A stretch of DNA of 39,199 bases from Clostridia bacterium (GTDB lineage Bacteria > Bacillota > Clostridia > Christensenellales > Aristaeellaceae). Under the pieces are notes generated by a model, which worked only from the letters and a program-made list of their open reading frames with translations, searched no databases and was not told the DNA's origin. Numbering within the stretch: the stretch's first letter is position 1; every line of letters begins with the position of its first letter. Of this stretch, positions 23,661 to 31,705 are shown one piece after another. The DNA lies in the NCBI GenBank assembly GCA_030536295.1, contig JAUNQH010000017.1, positions 1 to 39,199 on the forward strand. The letters run 5' to 3'. The position numbers and the translations under genes are program-made.

Positions 23661-23721
23661 CGCGTCGGCCGCGGTCACAGCACGCCGGATCGTTGTCCGA
23701 TACATCGATTCCTTCCGCCGT

Positions 23722-24282
23722 TTACCACAGATCATCAACGATCGGCCCGTACAGCTTTTTATAATAGCTGAGCTTTACCGGGCGGGATCCTTCCCCGATG
23801 CTTTCACGACGGATCCGCCTGTTCGTAAGCCTGGTAACATACGCGTCTTTTTTTGCAAGGGAAAATACGCCATATCTGTGATCATAGCTTACATTGCCGT
23901 GATATTTACGAATATCGCCCCGACGGGATATATAGAGCTTTTCATAAGGATTAAAAACATAGTCCAGACGCGGATCAAAAAAACCGTTTTCCGTATACTC
24001 CGGATAAAAGGCATAGATCGCCTCAACACAGGACATCCCTTTGGTCCGGCCTGTTTTCATTGCCGGATTCATTGACAGAAACCGGCGGCGCAGCCTGTTC
24101 CTGTACGCGCGATTTCTGATCCGGGCCGAATCGCGGACACCCTTTCCGTATCCTCTTCCGTGCCGGCAAACAACGCGCCTGCCGTTTTCGGCTCCGTTAT
24201 CATTACGGTACTTTTCAGAATACAGTTCATTGTTTTCAAGGTTGTCCAACGCTCCGGAAACATCATACCATTCAGCCATTCC
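23722..24282 (-). CDS. Hypothetical basic protein
   Basis: I do not recognise this 186-residue protein. A first acidic, asparagine-rich third (SGALDNLENNELYSEKYRN) is followed by a very arginine-rich run RNRAYRNRLRRRFL. An aromatic-rich part (AIYAFYPEYTENGFFDPRLD, YEKLYISRRGDI) completes it. There is no signal peptide or membrane helix. CGGAGAG 7 bases before ATG 24282 fixes the start. It lies 128 bases after the rhomboid gene in the same direction. Its codons look less GC-rich than those of the operon to the left. Confidence 0.55.
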   Translation of the reverse strand, partial: GMAEWYDVSGALDNLENNELYSEKYRNDNGAENGRRVVCRHGRGYGKGVRDSARIRNRAYRNRLRRRFLSMNPAMKTGRTKGMSCVEAIYAFYPEYTENGFFDPRLDYVFNPYEKLYISRRGDIRKYHGNVSYDHRYGVFSLAKKDAYVTRLTNRRIRRESIGEGSRPVKLSYYKKLYGPIVDDLW

Positions 24283-24410
24283 GACACTCTCCGTTCTTTC
24301 CGTACCGCCGGTACAGATCATACCGGCGGAGCTGTCCTCCTTGTAACAGGTTTTATGCGACCTTTCCGCCGTTATGGTCATTTTTCCGGCACGCGAGCTT
24401 ATCCCGGCGG

Positions 24411-25187
24411 TTAAATGCCGCCGCGAACAGAGTCGCTTACATGTATCTCTCTGCGGCTCATTTTCCTGCTCAACCTCCGAATTTTCAGCCAGTCGCGCAT
24501 TTCCGTCATACAAAGCTTTCTCTCGCCGTACAGACAGACATGGCAGCCCACTCTGCAATATATCAGGCGTTTATTCCCCTGCCTGAAAACCATTTTGCCT
24601 TTCCGCAGATATTTCCACAGCCTGATCTTTTTCAGCCAGGCCGGACAGTACAGAATGACAACCGCGGTCACCGCGCCGGCAATGGCTCCGCCGATGTGTC
24701 CCTGCCAGCTTACGCCGGGCAGAACACACGTGATCATGTCGCAGATAAAACCGAAAATTGCATATATTATCATGGACAATTCCATACGATAACAGAAACA
24801 GACGCAGAGAAAAGCCGCGGTCAGACCGAAACCGGCACCACTCGCGCCGGCGTGCAGTTTTCCTTCCCCGCCGATAAAATGAATGAGCAGTCCGGCAGAG
24901 ATCATTGAGCTGAAATATACAATAAGCATCTTCAGGGAACCGATCAACTTTTCAAGCAGCACTCCGTAGCTGACGATATAGAGGATATTGCCCGCCATAT
25001 GCGGGATCCCGTCATGAACAAAACCGTAGGTGATCAGCTTAAGCCAGTCCCCGCCGGCCAGTGCGCCCTGATACATCGCGTATTTTTTTACAAAACCGAT
25101 ACCTCCGTTTTCGATCTCCACCAGATAAATAATGGCATTCACAAGCACCAGGCTTATCGCGGCAAACGGAAAATGTTTTGTTTTCAT
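24411..25187 (-). CDS. Rhomboid-family intramembrane serine protease
   Basis: This 258-residue membrane protein has six likely helices in the first 185 residues and a basic cytoplasmic tail. Rhomboid marks are His63 and Asn67 in HMAGN, catalytic Ser116 in GASGAGFG and catalytic His164 in GHIGG, so the active site is complete. It cleaves membrane-spanning substrates within the bilayer. It stands 28 bases after the peptidoglycan-binding-like gene and probably shares its transcript. Cys- and Arg-rich residues 190-258 are not part of the usual core. Confidence 0.92.
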   Translation of the reverse strand: MKTKHFPFAAISLVLVNAIIYLVEIENGGIGFVKKYAMYQGALAGGDWLKLITYGFVHDGIPHMAGNILYIVSYGVLLEKLIGSLKMLIVYFSSMISAGLLIHFIGGEGKLHAGASGAGFGLTAAFLCVCFCYRMELSMIIYAIFGFICDMITCVLPGVSWQGHIGGAIAGAVTAVVILYCPAWLKKIRLWKYLRKGKMVFRQGNKRLIYCRVGCHVCLYGERKLCMTEMRDWLKIRRLSRKMSRREIHVSDSVRGGI

Positions 25188-25215
25188 TCGCGTTTTCTCC
25201 TTTCGCTGGATATCA

Positions 25216-25965
25216 CTACGGGAGGTTCGCCGGGATCCGACCGCTGTAATAACAGGCTTCCAGCATCGCCCGGGCGACGCCCAGCGTTACATAATCGCGT
25301 TCCTGAAAACCGTAAGCCCGCTGGAAGGCCTTTACGGCTTTTTCGGTGCCTTCACCGTATTTCCCGTCAATGGTGCCGGTATAGAATCCCAGGGCGGAGA
25401 GGCAGCACTGCACCCAGCGCGCGCCCGTCGTCACATGCGCGATCCCGTCCTGCAGGTTGCTGACGATCTTCGTCATTCTGCCGGCGGAACCGCCCGTCAT
25501 GATGGAGCTCATCCTGTCATAATATCCGCCGATATACACCGGCGCGATCCTGCCGCCGAGATAATCCGCCAGCGCGTCGATCACGGACTGATCCACATTG
25601 CCCGTATGACCGTAATACCCGCGGTCATTCATAAAGGCGCGGATCTCTTTCTGCGTTTCATTGCCCAGATTGCCCGTCACATCCCAGGCATATCCCTGAT
25701 AATAGATGCCGGTCGCTTTCAGCTGCGTCTGCACCCACAGAACGGCCATATTCATCTGGTCTTTGGTATAGACGGCCGAACCGATATAAGGGATCCCCAT
25801 ATCATACGGTTCATCGGCGCTGTATCCGTTCCGCGCCCCGCAGTTCGGACAGAAATTGCCGGTATTGCCCGCTGTGCCGCAGTTCGGGCAGATCCAGGAC
25901 GCGAACGCCGGAACCTGCAGTAAAGCAATCAGAATAGCAAGAATGACCGCGATACCCTTTTTCAT
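25216..25965 (-). CDS. Secreted zinc-ribbon protein with peptidoglycan-binding-like domains
   Basis: This 249-residue protein begins with a signal peptide (MKKGIAVILAILIALLQVPA). A small two-knuckle zinc ribbon follows at once (CPNCGTAGNTGNFCPNCG), then helical segments. The best-fitting one is GTIDGKYGEGTEKAVKAFQR near residue 210, the core of the PG_binding_1 domain; a weaker one, NLGNETQKEIRAFMNDRG, lies near residue 105. GGAGGG is 7 bases before ATG 25965. It probably attaches to the cell wall. It leads an apparent operon with the rhomboid protease. Confidence 0.8.
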   Translation of the reverse strand: MKKGIAVILAILIALLQVPAFASWICPNCGTAGNTGNFCPNCGARNGYSADEPYDMGIPYIGSAVYTKDQMNMAVLWVQTQLKATGIYYQGYAWDVTGNLGNETQKEIRAFMNDRGYYGHTGNVDQSVIDALADYLGGRIAPVYIGGYYDRMSSIMTGGSAGRMTKIVSNLQDGIAHVTTGARWVQCCLSALGFYTGTIDGKYGEGTEKAVKAFQRAYGFQERDYVTLGVARAMLEACYYSGRIPANLP

Positions 25966-26012
25966 AGCCACACCCTCCGATGATCATTTTTCCCTGCCCG
26001 GTCACCATATAC

Positions 26013-26058
26013 ATCATATCCGCCGGTCCGCCTTCTCCGTAATCCGTTTTTTCACCGC
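26013..26058 (-). promoter_or_regulatory. Shared promoter block, copy X
   Basis: On the minus strand the block is GCGGTGAAAAAACGGATTACGG leading into an 18-bp spacer and TATGAT (26018-26013), with TTACGG (26042-26037) as -35. The same arrangement occurs at 26776-26820 and 28084-28128. The sequence is quoted in pieces: GCGGTGAAAAAACGG, then TTACGG. Confidence 0.7.
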
Positions 26059-26168
26059 AAAAAACAGGACGTTTCCCTGTTCTCTCTGCAGAAAGGCAGC
26101 TGAAGACAGGAAAACGTCCGTCTGATATCTGTACCGGATGAAGCGGCTCCGTCCGTTCATTGGATCTG

Positions 26169-26723
26169 TCAGCACATCGGAATAAAGCCTCTGGCCGGCT
26201 GACCGTTCACCTCAAACTCGATATAATACTGACTGTAGTCATAGTAATCATAGTACGCGAGAACGTAGTACACATCGCCGGGTTCAAGCGTCCCGATAAC
26301 GGAGCTGCGGTCATTGCGCGCCAGGTTATTATCCGACACGCTGATCCATTCATTGGCCACCTGACGGATATACTGGAAATGGGGCGTCATGGGCGTTTTC
26401 ACATTACGCGCGTATTGGGGCGGAATATAGCCCACGCGCCAGCTGCCGTTGTTGGTCTCATAGCGCACCATCAGCCAGCCGTTATCGTATCCGCCGATGT
26501 CAACATAGGAATTGGTGGCGCAGGACGCCTTGCCGTTCGCGGCGCGGTACGCGTCGCTGTAAGGCGCGGAATATACCGGGCAGTTGCCCAGGCCGATGCC
26601 GTTCTTATGGTGTTCGAACTTGAACGGCGTCAGTTCATATTTGGCCGGACCGCTCACCGCGAACGCCGAGACCGCAAGAAGAACAAGAACCATGGCAAGT
26701 ACGACAGCAAAAATCTTTTTCAT
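26169..26723 (-). CDS. Secreted SH3-like protein, paralogue 1
   Basis: This 184-residue protein has a signal peptide (MKKIFAVVLAMVLVLLAVSA, cleavage near AFA). A conserved beta-rich region follows with GNCPVYSAPYSDAYR, then GWLMVRYETNNGSWRVGYIP, which is typical of bacterial SH3-like (SH3_3) wall-binding domains. The C-terminus is tyrosine-rich (YYVLAYYDYYDYSQYYIEF). It is closely similar over its full length to the 33645-34199 protein. GGAGGTG precedes ATG 26723. It probably binds the cell envelope. Confidence 0.78.
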   Translation of the reverse strand: MKKIFAVVLAMVLVLLAVSAFAVSGPAKYELTPFKFEHHKNGIGLGNCPVYSAPYSDAYRAANGKASCATNSYVDIGGYDNGWLMVRYETNNGSWRVGYIPPQYARNVKTPMTPHFQYIRQVANEWISVSDNNLARNDRSSVIGTLEPGDVYYVLAYYDYYDYSQYYIEFEVNGQPARGFIPMC

Positions 26724-26775
26724 GATCACACCTCCGATAATATCTCAGATCCGGATCCCCGGTACCTGTATGCAC

Positions 26776-26820
26776 ATCATACAAACAGCTTCGCTTATTC
26801 TGTAATCCGTTTTTTCACCG
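26776..26820 (-). promoter_or_regulatory. Shared promoter block, copy Y
   Basis: TTACAG (26805-26800) and TATGAT (26781-26776), 18 bp apart, follow the conserved GGTGAAAAAACGGA. Directly upstream the block joins a fragment of the AAA/nuclease gene within CACCGCCTG. Confidence 0.68.
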
Positions 26821-26978
26821 CCTGGCCGGAAGCGTTTGAAAACATCCGCGACAATATCCGGAATGAATATGCCCGCCATTCAGAGCCGGCGGACAGCAAT
26901 GCCTGCAATCCGGTTGAAAAAGCCTATTATGATTCCGTTATCGGCGGGAATATCGGCGAGGTCGGGCTGGCAGCATCG
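26816..26978 (+). pseudogene. 163-bp fragment of the AAA/PD-(D/E)XK gene
   Basis: Bases 26816-26978 match 28822-28984 with about four differences in 163, encoding roughly residues 156-209 of that protein (AWPEAFENIRDNIRNEYARH and on). Flanks are unrelated, and neither start nor motor motifs are present. It is a recently copied gene piece. Confidence 0.9.
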
Positions 26979-27140
26979 ACCGCGGCTCTCCCGGGCAATC
27001 GGGGGCCAATTGTAATTTGCGCGAATTGTTGCATAAATCTTCATTTGGAGAAAGATATGGAAATAAAACGTGACGCTTCCGCGATTGGAATTTAAGGCTG
27101 ATTTCAGTCGCCGGATAAAACGGAGAGCATTCCCCCGGCT
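26979..27140. other. Intergenic stretch without a supported gene
   Basis: After the gene fragment the sequence becomes AT-richer (AATTGTAATTTGCGCGAATT) and then returns to normal. I see no promoter, terminator or protein here. It may be the other side of the rearrangement that brought the fragment. Confidence 0.45.
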
Positions 27141-28037
27141 TCACCATCCGACGCAATCGACAAAGTATTCATCAAGATCATACAGCTCCTGCGCGCCGAT
27201 CTGCATCAGATTCACGGAACCGTCCAGCATTTCGCCCGAATAGGCTGTCATATCATAGAACTCGCAGCCGCCCATCATCGTATGGAACAGCACGTATCCC
27301 TTCAGGATATCCTGATCGGTCTCCTGATCATCGTACCCGATCAGAAGCGTGGATTGCCGGGACTGTACCATGATCATATCATCCTCATCCAGGAATATGA
27401 CCGCGTCGGGCACGGAATCCCATATCGGATAATCGAAATACATCATTTCCAGCCCGGATGCTCCCATCCATAAGGCACGTATCCGGCCGATGGCATCGTC
27501 GATCAGTTCCTCATGCTTCCGGTTGGAAGACCACGCGAGCAGACCGACCGTATCCAGCTGATAAACATACGCGTTGATCCACGCGGAGACCGCTTCCTCA
27601 TAAGCCACTTCGCGGAATTCCCCGTTCATCAGTTCATACGCGGGTATATCGCCTTCCGCTGCGGAATGGTATGCCTGGAAGTACGCGAATCCGGCCAGCA
27701 CCGGCAGCGCCGTATCCGCGTCCGCGTCTTCACGGAGATACAGGTGCAGGATCTCCTTCGTTCCGTTTACGGACACGCAGCGGTGATCCCGGTCCAGGAT
27801 GATACCCGTCGGAAAGTCGGAACAGTCATACTCCGGGATCCCGTAGAATATACTTTCGCCGCCCTGTCCGCTGAAGCTTTCCTGCAGAAAAGCGACATTG
27901 CTCCTGCACAGATATTGCCGGTACATCTCCAGCATGCCCCATTCATACGCGTCATGCGGATACTCCTCCGCCGTGCAGGGCAGAGCCGCCGCCAGCAGGA
28001 CCAGGGAAATGATCAGCGCGATACTCTTCTTCATCAT
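27141..28037 (-). CDS. Secreted hypothetical protein
   Basis: I do not recognise this 298-residue protein. It has a signal peptide (MMKKSIALIISLVLLAAALP, cleavage near CTA) and an acidic, aromatic-rich, mixed alpha/beta body. Parallel segments such as GIPEYDCSDFPTGIILDRDH and DYPIWDSVPDAVIFLDEDD suggest an internal duplication (about residues 60-100 and 195-235). GGAGG is 9 bases before ATG 28037. Its promoter is the third copy of the shared block. No catalytic motif is evident. Confidence 0.72.
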   Translation of the reverse strand: MMKKSIALIISLVLLAAALPCTAEEYPHDAYEWGMLEMYRQYLCRSNVAFLQESFSGQGGESIFYGIPEYDCSDFPTGIILDRDHRCVSVNGTKEILHLYLREDADADTALPVLAGFAYFQAYHSAAEGDIPAYELMNGEFREVAYEEAVSAWINAYVYQLDTVGLLAWSSNRKHEELIDDAIGRIRALWMGASGLEMMYFDYPIWDSVPDAVIFLDEDDMIMVQSRQSTLLIGYDDQETDQDILKGYVLFHTMMGGCEFYDMTAYSGEMLDGSVNLMQIGAQELYDLDEYFVDCVGW

Positions 28038-28083
28038 CTTATTCCGCCTCCGAAAATCATATTCCTTCCCGAACACCATGGAT

Positions 28084-28128
28084 ATCATATCCGCCGGTCC
28101 GCCTTTTCCGTAATCCGTTTTTTCACCG
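28084..28128 (-). promoter_or_regulatory. Shared promoter block, copy Z
   Basis: TTACGG (28113-28108) and TATGAT (28089-28084), 18 bp apart, are preceded by GGTGAAAAAACGGA. Copies X and Z also agree across the spacer (AAGGCGGACCGGCGGA). Confidence 0.7.
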
Positions 28129-28256
28129 CCTGCCGGGAACCGACGCGGGCGCGGGATAAAGGGTTCATCTGTCAAAACCGATCCACGCAAGATGCTCCTT
28201 TCGGTGATCGTTTCTTAATATGGAATGAACGAACCGGTCTTCGGATCTCGTTTATT

Positions 28257-28333
28257 GCGAAATATTCGCTCATATAAGCGAAATTCACGCGAAATCATTG
28301 CGCGTTAAAACGAAATGTGATAGCATGATTTCG
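28257..28333 (+). promoter_or_regulatory. Phased GCGAAAT repeats over the AAA/nuclease promoter
   Basis: GCGAAAT occurs at 28257, 28278 and 28289, ACGAAAT at 28310, and an inverted ATTTCG at 28328. The steps are 21, 11 and 21 bp, so all face one side of the helix. A weak promoter TTGCGC (28298-28303), 17 bp, TAGCAT (28321-28326) runs through the array. Confidence 0.65.
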
Positions 28334-28357
28334 TCAAATGGCAAAACGGAGGCTTGC

Positions 28358-30181
28358 ATGATGCGATATATAACGGTCGGGGAAGCTGCCGGGATCCTCG
28401 GGCTGAGCACCAGAAGGACCCAGCAGATGTGCAAAAACGGGCAGATCAGCGGCGCGAGGAAAGAGGGCCGCAGCTGGGTCATCCGGGAGGATGCCCTCGC
28501 GTGGGAAAGCGGCAATACGCGCCGTCCGCTGCCTGTGGGCATATCCCAGTACATCAGGGCGGTGACTGATTACTATTATGTGGACAAAACGCTTCTGATC
28601 CGCGATTTCATTGATACGCTGCCATCCGTGTCGCTGTTCACGCGTCCGAGGCGTTTCGGCAAGACGCTGAATATGGATATGCTCCGGGTATTCTTTGAAA
28701 AGACGGAAGAGGATACATCCGTTTATTTCCGCGACAAGGCGATCTGGCAATGCGGCGAAAAATACCGGCGCCATCAGGGCATGTATCCGGTGATCTATCT
28801 GTCCTTCAAGGATGTAAAATACACCGCCTGGCCGGAAGCGTTTGAGAACATCCGCGACAATATCCGGAATGAATATGCCCGCCATTCGGAGCTGGCGGAC
28901 AGCAATGCCTGCAATCCGGTCGAAAAAGCCTATTATGATTCCGTTATCGGCGGGAATATCGGCGAGGTCGGGCTGGCAGCATCGCTCGCGATGCTGTCCT
29001 CCATGCTGAAAAAACATTACGGAACAGGCGCCGTGATCATCATTGATGAATACGATACCCCCGTTCAGCAGGGCTATGTCTGCGGCTACTATGATTCGGT
29101 GATCAATTTCATCCGCAACCTGTTCTCGGGCGCGTTCAAGGATAATCCCGCCCTTGCCTACGGCTTTATGACAGGCATCCTGCGCGTCGCGAAGGAAAGC
29201 ATCTTCAGCGGCATGAACAACCTGAAGGTCAACACCGTGCTGGACAACCGCTACAGCGAGTATTTCGGCTTTACCCGGCAGGAGATCCTGGACATGCTGG
29301 CCTATTACGGCAAAGAGGACAGGATGGACGAGGTATGCCGCTGGTATGACGGTTACCGTTTCGGAAAAACGGAGATCTTCAACCCGTGGTCAGTCATCAA
29401 CTATCTGGATGAGGACTGCACGCCCGGCGCTTACTGGCGGTCCACCGGCAGCAACGCGGTGATCGGTGAGATCATTGCCGGCGCGACCCCTGAGATCAGC
29501 GAAGACCTTCATCGGCTGATGCAGGGGGAGGAGATCCGGACATTCGTGGATACGGGCGTGATCTATCCGGAGATCCGCAGGAACCCGGCCGGTGTATACA
29601 GTTTTCTTCTGGTGGCGGGCTATCTGAAATGCGGCGATATCGATCGCCGGGATAACGGCTACCTGATGTGCAGTCTGTCGATCCCCAACAGGGAGATCGC
29701 CTGTGTCTATACCCGAGAGATCATTGACCGCCTTTCGGATATCGGGGCGGAATCCATCGCCGCGGATATCCAGAACGCGGTCTGCGGCAAAGATACTGCC
29801 CGTTTGCAGGAATGCATACAGAAATACCTTCTGCAGACGATCAGCGTTTATGACAGTTCCTCCGAAAGCTTCTACCACGGGCTGATGCTCGGATTGTGCG
29901 CGATCCTGAACGATCGCTTCCGGGTCCGTTCCAACAGGGAATCCGGCCGCGGCCGGTTTGATATCCAGCTGGAGCCGCTGACCGCGAACCTGCCCGGATT
30001 CATCTTTGAACTGAAGGCTTCAAAGGATCCCGGCGAATCGCTGGACGCGCTGGCGGATGCAGCCCTGAGGCAGATATCAGACAAGGGCTATGAAACGGAA
30101 ATGAAAGCTTCCGGAGTGCATGAGATCATCCCCGTCGGGATCGCGTTCCGGGGAAAGGAGATCGCGGTAAAGCACGCCTGA
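28358..30181 (+). CDS. HTH-AAA ATPase-PD-(D/E)XK nuclease fusion protein
   Basis: This 607-residue protein combines three parts. Residues 3-50 are a MerR/excisionase-type helix-turn-helix (YITVGEAAGILGLSTRRTQQ). Residues 60-420 are an AAA-ATPase_like domain with Walker A RPRRFGKT (96-103) and Walker B VIIIDEYD (226-233). The C-terminus is a PD-(D/E)XK nuclease-like domain with Asp535 in RFDIQLE and ELK at about 551-553. The common family has only the last two parts; the N-terminal DNA-binding domain is less usual. GGAGG precedes ATG 28358 (ATG 28361 is an alternative). Its function is unknown; defence or mobile-element roles are suspected. Confidence 0.85.
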   Translation: MMRYITVGEAAGILGLSTRRTQQMCKNGQISGARKEGRSWVIREDALAWESGNTRRPLPVGISQYIRAVTDYYYVDKTLLIRDFIDTLPSVSLFTRPRRFGKTLNMDMLRVFFEKTEEDTSVYFRDKAIWQCGEKYRRHQGMYPVIYLSFKDVKYTAWPEAFENIRDNIRNEYARHSELADSNACNPVEKAYYDSVIGGNIGEVGLAASLAMLSSMLKKHYGTGAVIIIDEYDTPVQQGYVCGYYDSVINFIRNLFSGAFKDNPALAYGFMTGILRVAKESIFSGMNNLKVNTVLDNRYSEYFGFTRQEILDMLAYYGKEDRMDEVCRWYDGYRFGKTEIFNPWSVINYLDEDCTPGAYWRSTGSNAVIGEIIAGATPEISEDLHRLMQGEEIRTFVDTGVIYPEIRRNPAGVYSFLLVAGYLKCGDIDRRDNGYLMCSLSIPNREIACVYTREIIDRLSDIGAESIAADIQNAVCGKDTARLQECIQKYLLQTISVYDSSSESFYHGLMLGLCAILNDRFRVRSNRESGRGRFDIQLEPLTANLPGFIFELKASKDPGESLDALADAALRQISDKGYETEMKASGVHEIIPVGIAFRGKEIAVKHA

Positions 30182-30211
30182 GTTCAGGCTCCCGTTACGC
30201 ATCATGGCACG

Positions 30212-30260
30212 AAAACGCAGCCGGTCCCGCGCGTTACGCACTGAGACCGGCTGCGTTTTA
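30212..30260. terminator. Bidirectional intrinsic terminator
   Basis: Perfect 15-bp arms at 30212-30226 and 30245-30259, built on CGCAGCCGGTC, start with AAAA and end with TTTT. It therefore works for both converging genes. Confidence 0.9.
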
Positions 30261-30364
30261 TATATTCCATTGTCCCTCCGGGAAATCTGAAGTCAACTTT
30301 ATTTTACTCGAAAGGGACATGTGTCAAGAAAGACCGGGAGCTGCTTTTTCTGTTTCCCTTTGGT

Positions 30365-31705
30365 TTACGGATTGGTCAGCCATTTGCCTCTCTTGTAGTA
30401 GATGATCATCGCGGCGGCGGTGATGAGCCAGCTGATGCCGTACACGATGCTCACGGTATCGATGGTGTGCTTCAGCGGCACGATGAAGATCATCCACAGG
30501 ATGCGGAACAGGCAGGTACCGAGCATCACGATGATCATCGGCTTCAGGGTGTTGCCGACGCCGCGGAAGGTGGCGGACAGCGTTTCCACAAAGCTCCAGA
30601 TGAAGTAACACGGCACGAACATCCACATGATCCTGATGGCGTCATCGATGACCTGCGGATCATTCAGGAACAGGCTGTAGGCGGGTCTCGCCACCGCCAG
30701 CAGACCCGCGGACATCACCACGGTGGCAGCGGTGAACAGCCGGAGGCAGGTGCGGATGGCCGCGCGCATCCTGTCCGTCTTGCCGGCGCCGTAGCACTGG
30801 CCCACAAAGGCGCACAGGGATGTTCCCACCGCGCTGCTGGTGGACCAGTAGAATCCGTCCAGCTTGCCGGTGGCCGTCCAGGCGGTCACCAGCCCGGTGC
30901 CGAAGGTGTTCACCGTGCTCTGGATGATCATGTTGCTCACGGAATACATGGATCCCTGAATACCGGCGGGCAGGCCGATCCGCATGATATTTTTCAGGTC
31001 GGTCACGTTCAGGCGCAGCTCCTTCGGCACCAGCCGGCAGTGCTCCTTTGTCCGGAGCAGGTGAACGCCCGCCATCACGGTGCACACAGCCATGGAAATG
31101 ACCGACGCCCAGCCCGCGCCGGCGATGCCCCATCCGAACTTCGCCACGAAGAGCAGATCCAGGAGAATATTGACGCAGCAGCTGCATACCAGATAAAGAA
31201 GCGGCCGGGCGGAGTCGCCCGTAGCCTGCATGGTGCCCTGGAAAAGGTTGTACAGCAGCAGGAGCACGGCGCCGGTCAGATAGATCCGCAGGTACATGAC
31301 CGAATCGTCCATGATGTCCTCCGGGTTCTGCAGGAACCGAAGGAATGCCGGCGCGGTCAGATCCCCGGCGGCGGTGATCAGCAGCCCCACCCCGATGCTG
31401 AAGACCACCGCGGTATTCAGCACCCTGCGCAGCGCCGCGTAATCCCGGGCGCCGTATTTCTGGGCGATCAGCACGGTCGCGCCGCTGTTCAGCCCGTTGA
31501 AGAAGCCGATGACCAGGTTGATGATGGACGAGGCGCTTCCGCCCACGGCGGCCAGCGCGTTGTCCCCCACGAATCTGCCCACGATAAACGCGTCCGCGGT
31601 GTTATACAGCTGCTGAAAAAGCAGCCCGATCCATATCGGAAAGAAGAACGAAAGCAGCTTGCCCGTCACGCTTCCCTGCGTCAGGTCGTTTTTCCGGTCA
31701 GCCAT
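30365..31705 (-). CDS. MATE-family efflux transporter
   Basis: This 446-residue protein has about twelve membrane helices in two similar halves. The start LTQGSVTGKLLSFFFPIWIG and QQLYNTADAFIVGRFVGDNA is the standard opening of Clostridia MATE exporters. These use a sodium or proton gradient to expel drugs or metabolites. It is co-transcribed with the MFS gene upstream, overlapping it by 8 bases. The substrate cannot be inferred. Confidence 0.93.
   Translation of the reverse strand: MADRKNDLTQGSVTGKLLSFFFPIWIGLLFQQLYNTADAFIVGRFVGDNALAAVGGSASSIINLVIGFFNGLNSGATVLIAQKYGARDYAALRRVLNTAVVFSIGVGLLITAAGDLTAPAFLRFLQNPEDIMDDSVMYLRIYLTGAVLLLLYNLFQGTMQATGDSARPLLYLVCSCCVNILLDLLFVAKFGWGIAGAGWASVISMAVCTVMAGVHLLRTKEHCRLVPKELRLNVTDLKNIMRIGLPAGIQGSMYSVSNMIIQSTVNTFGTGLVTAWTATGKLDGFYWSTSSAVGTSLCAFVGQCYGAGKTDRMRAAIRTCLRLFTAATVVMSAGLLAVARPAYSLFLNDPQVIDDAIRIMWMFVPCYFIWSFVETLSATFRGVGNTLKPMIIVMLGTCLFRILWMIFIVPLKHTIDTVSIVYGISWLITAAAMIIYYKRGKWLTNP

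Noticed and set aside
26160-27095. Plus-strand open frame crossing the SH3-like gene and the AAA fragment
   Set aside because: It is antisense to the SH3-like gene and only joins the fragment by chance. No start signal is present.
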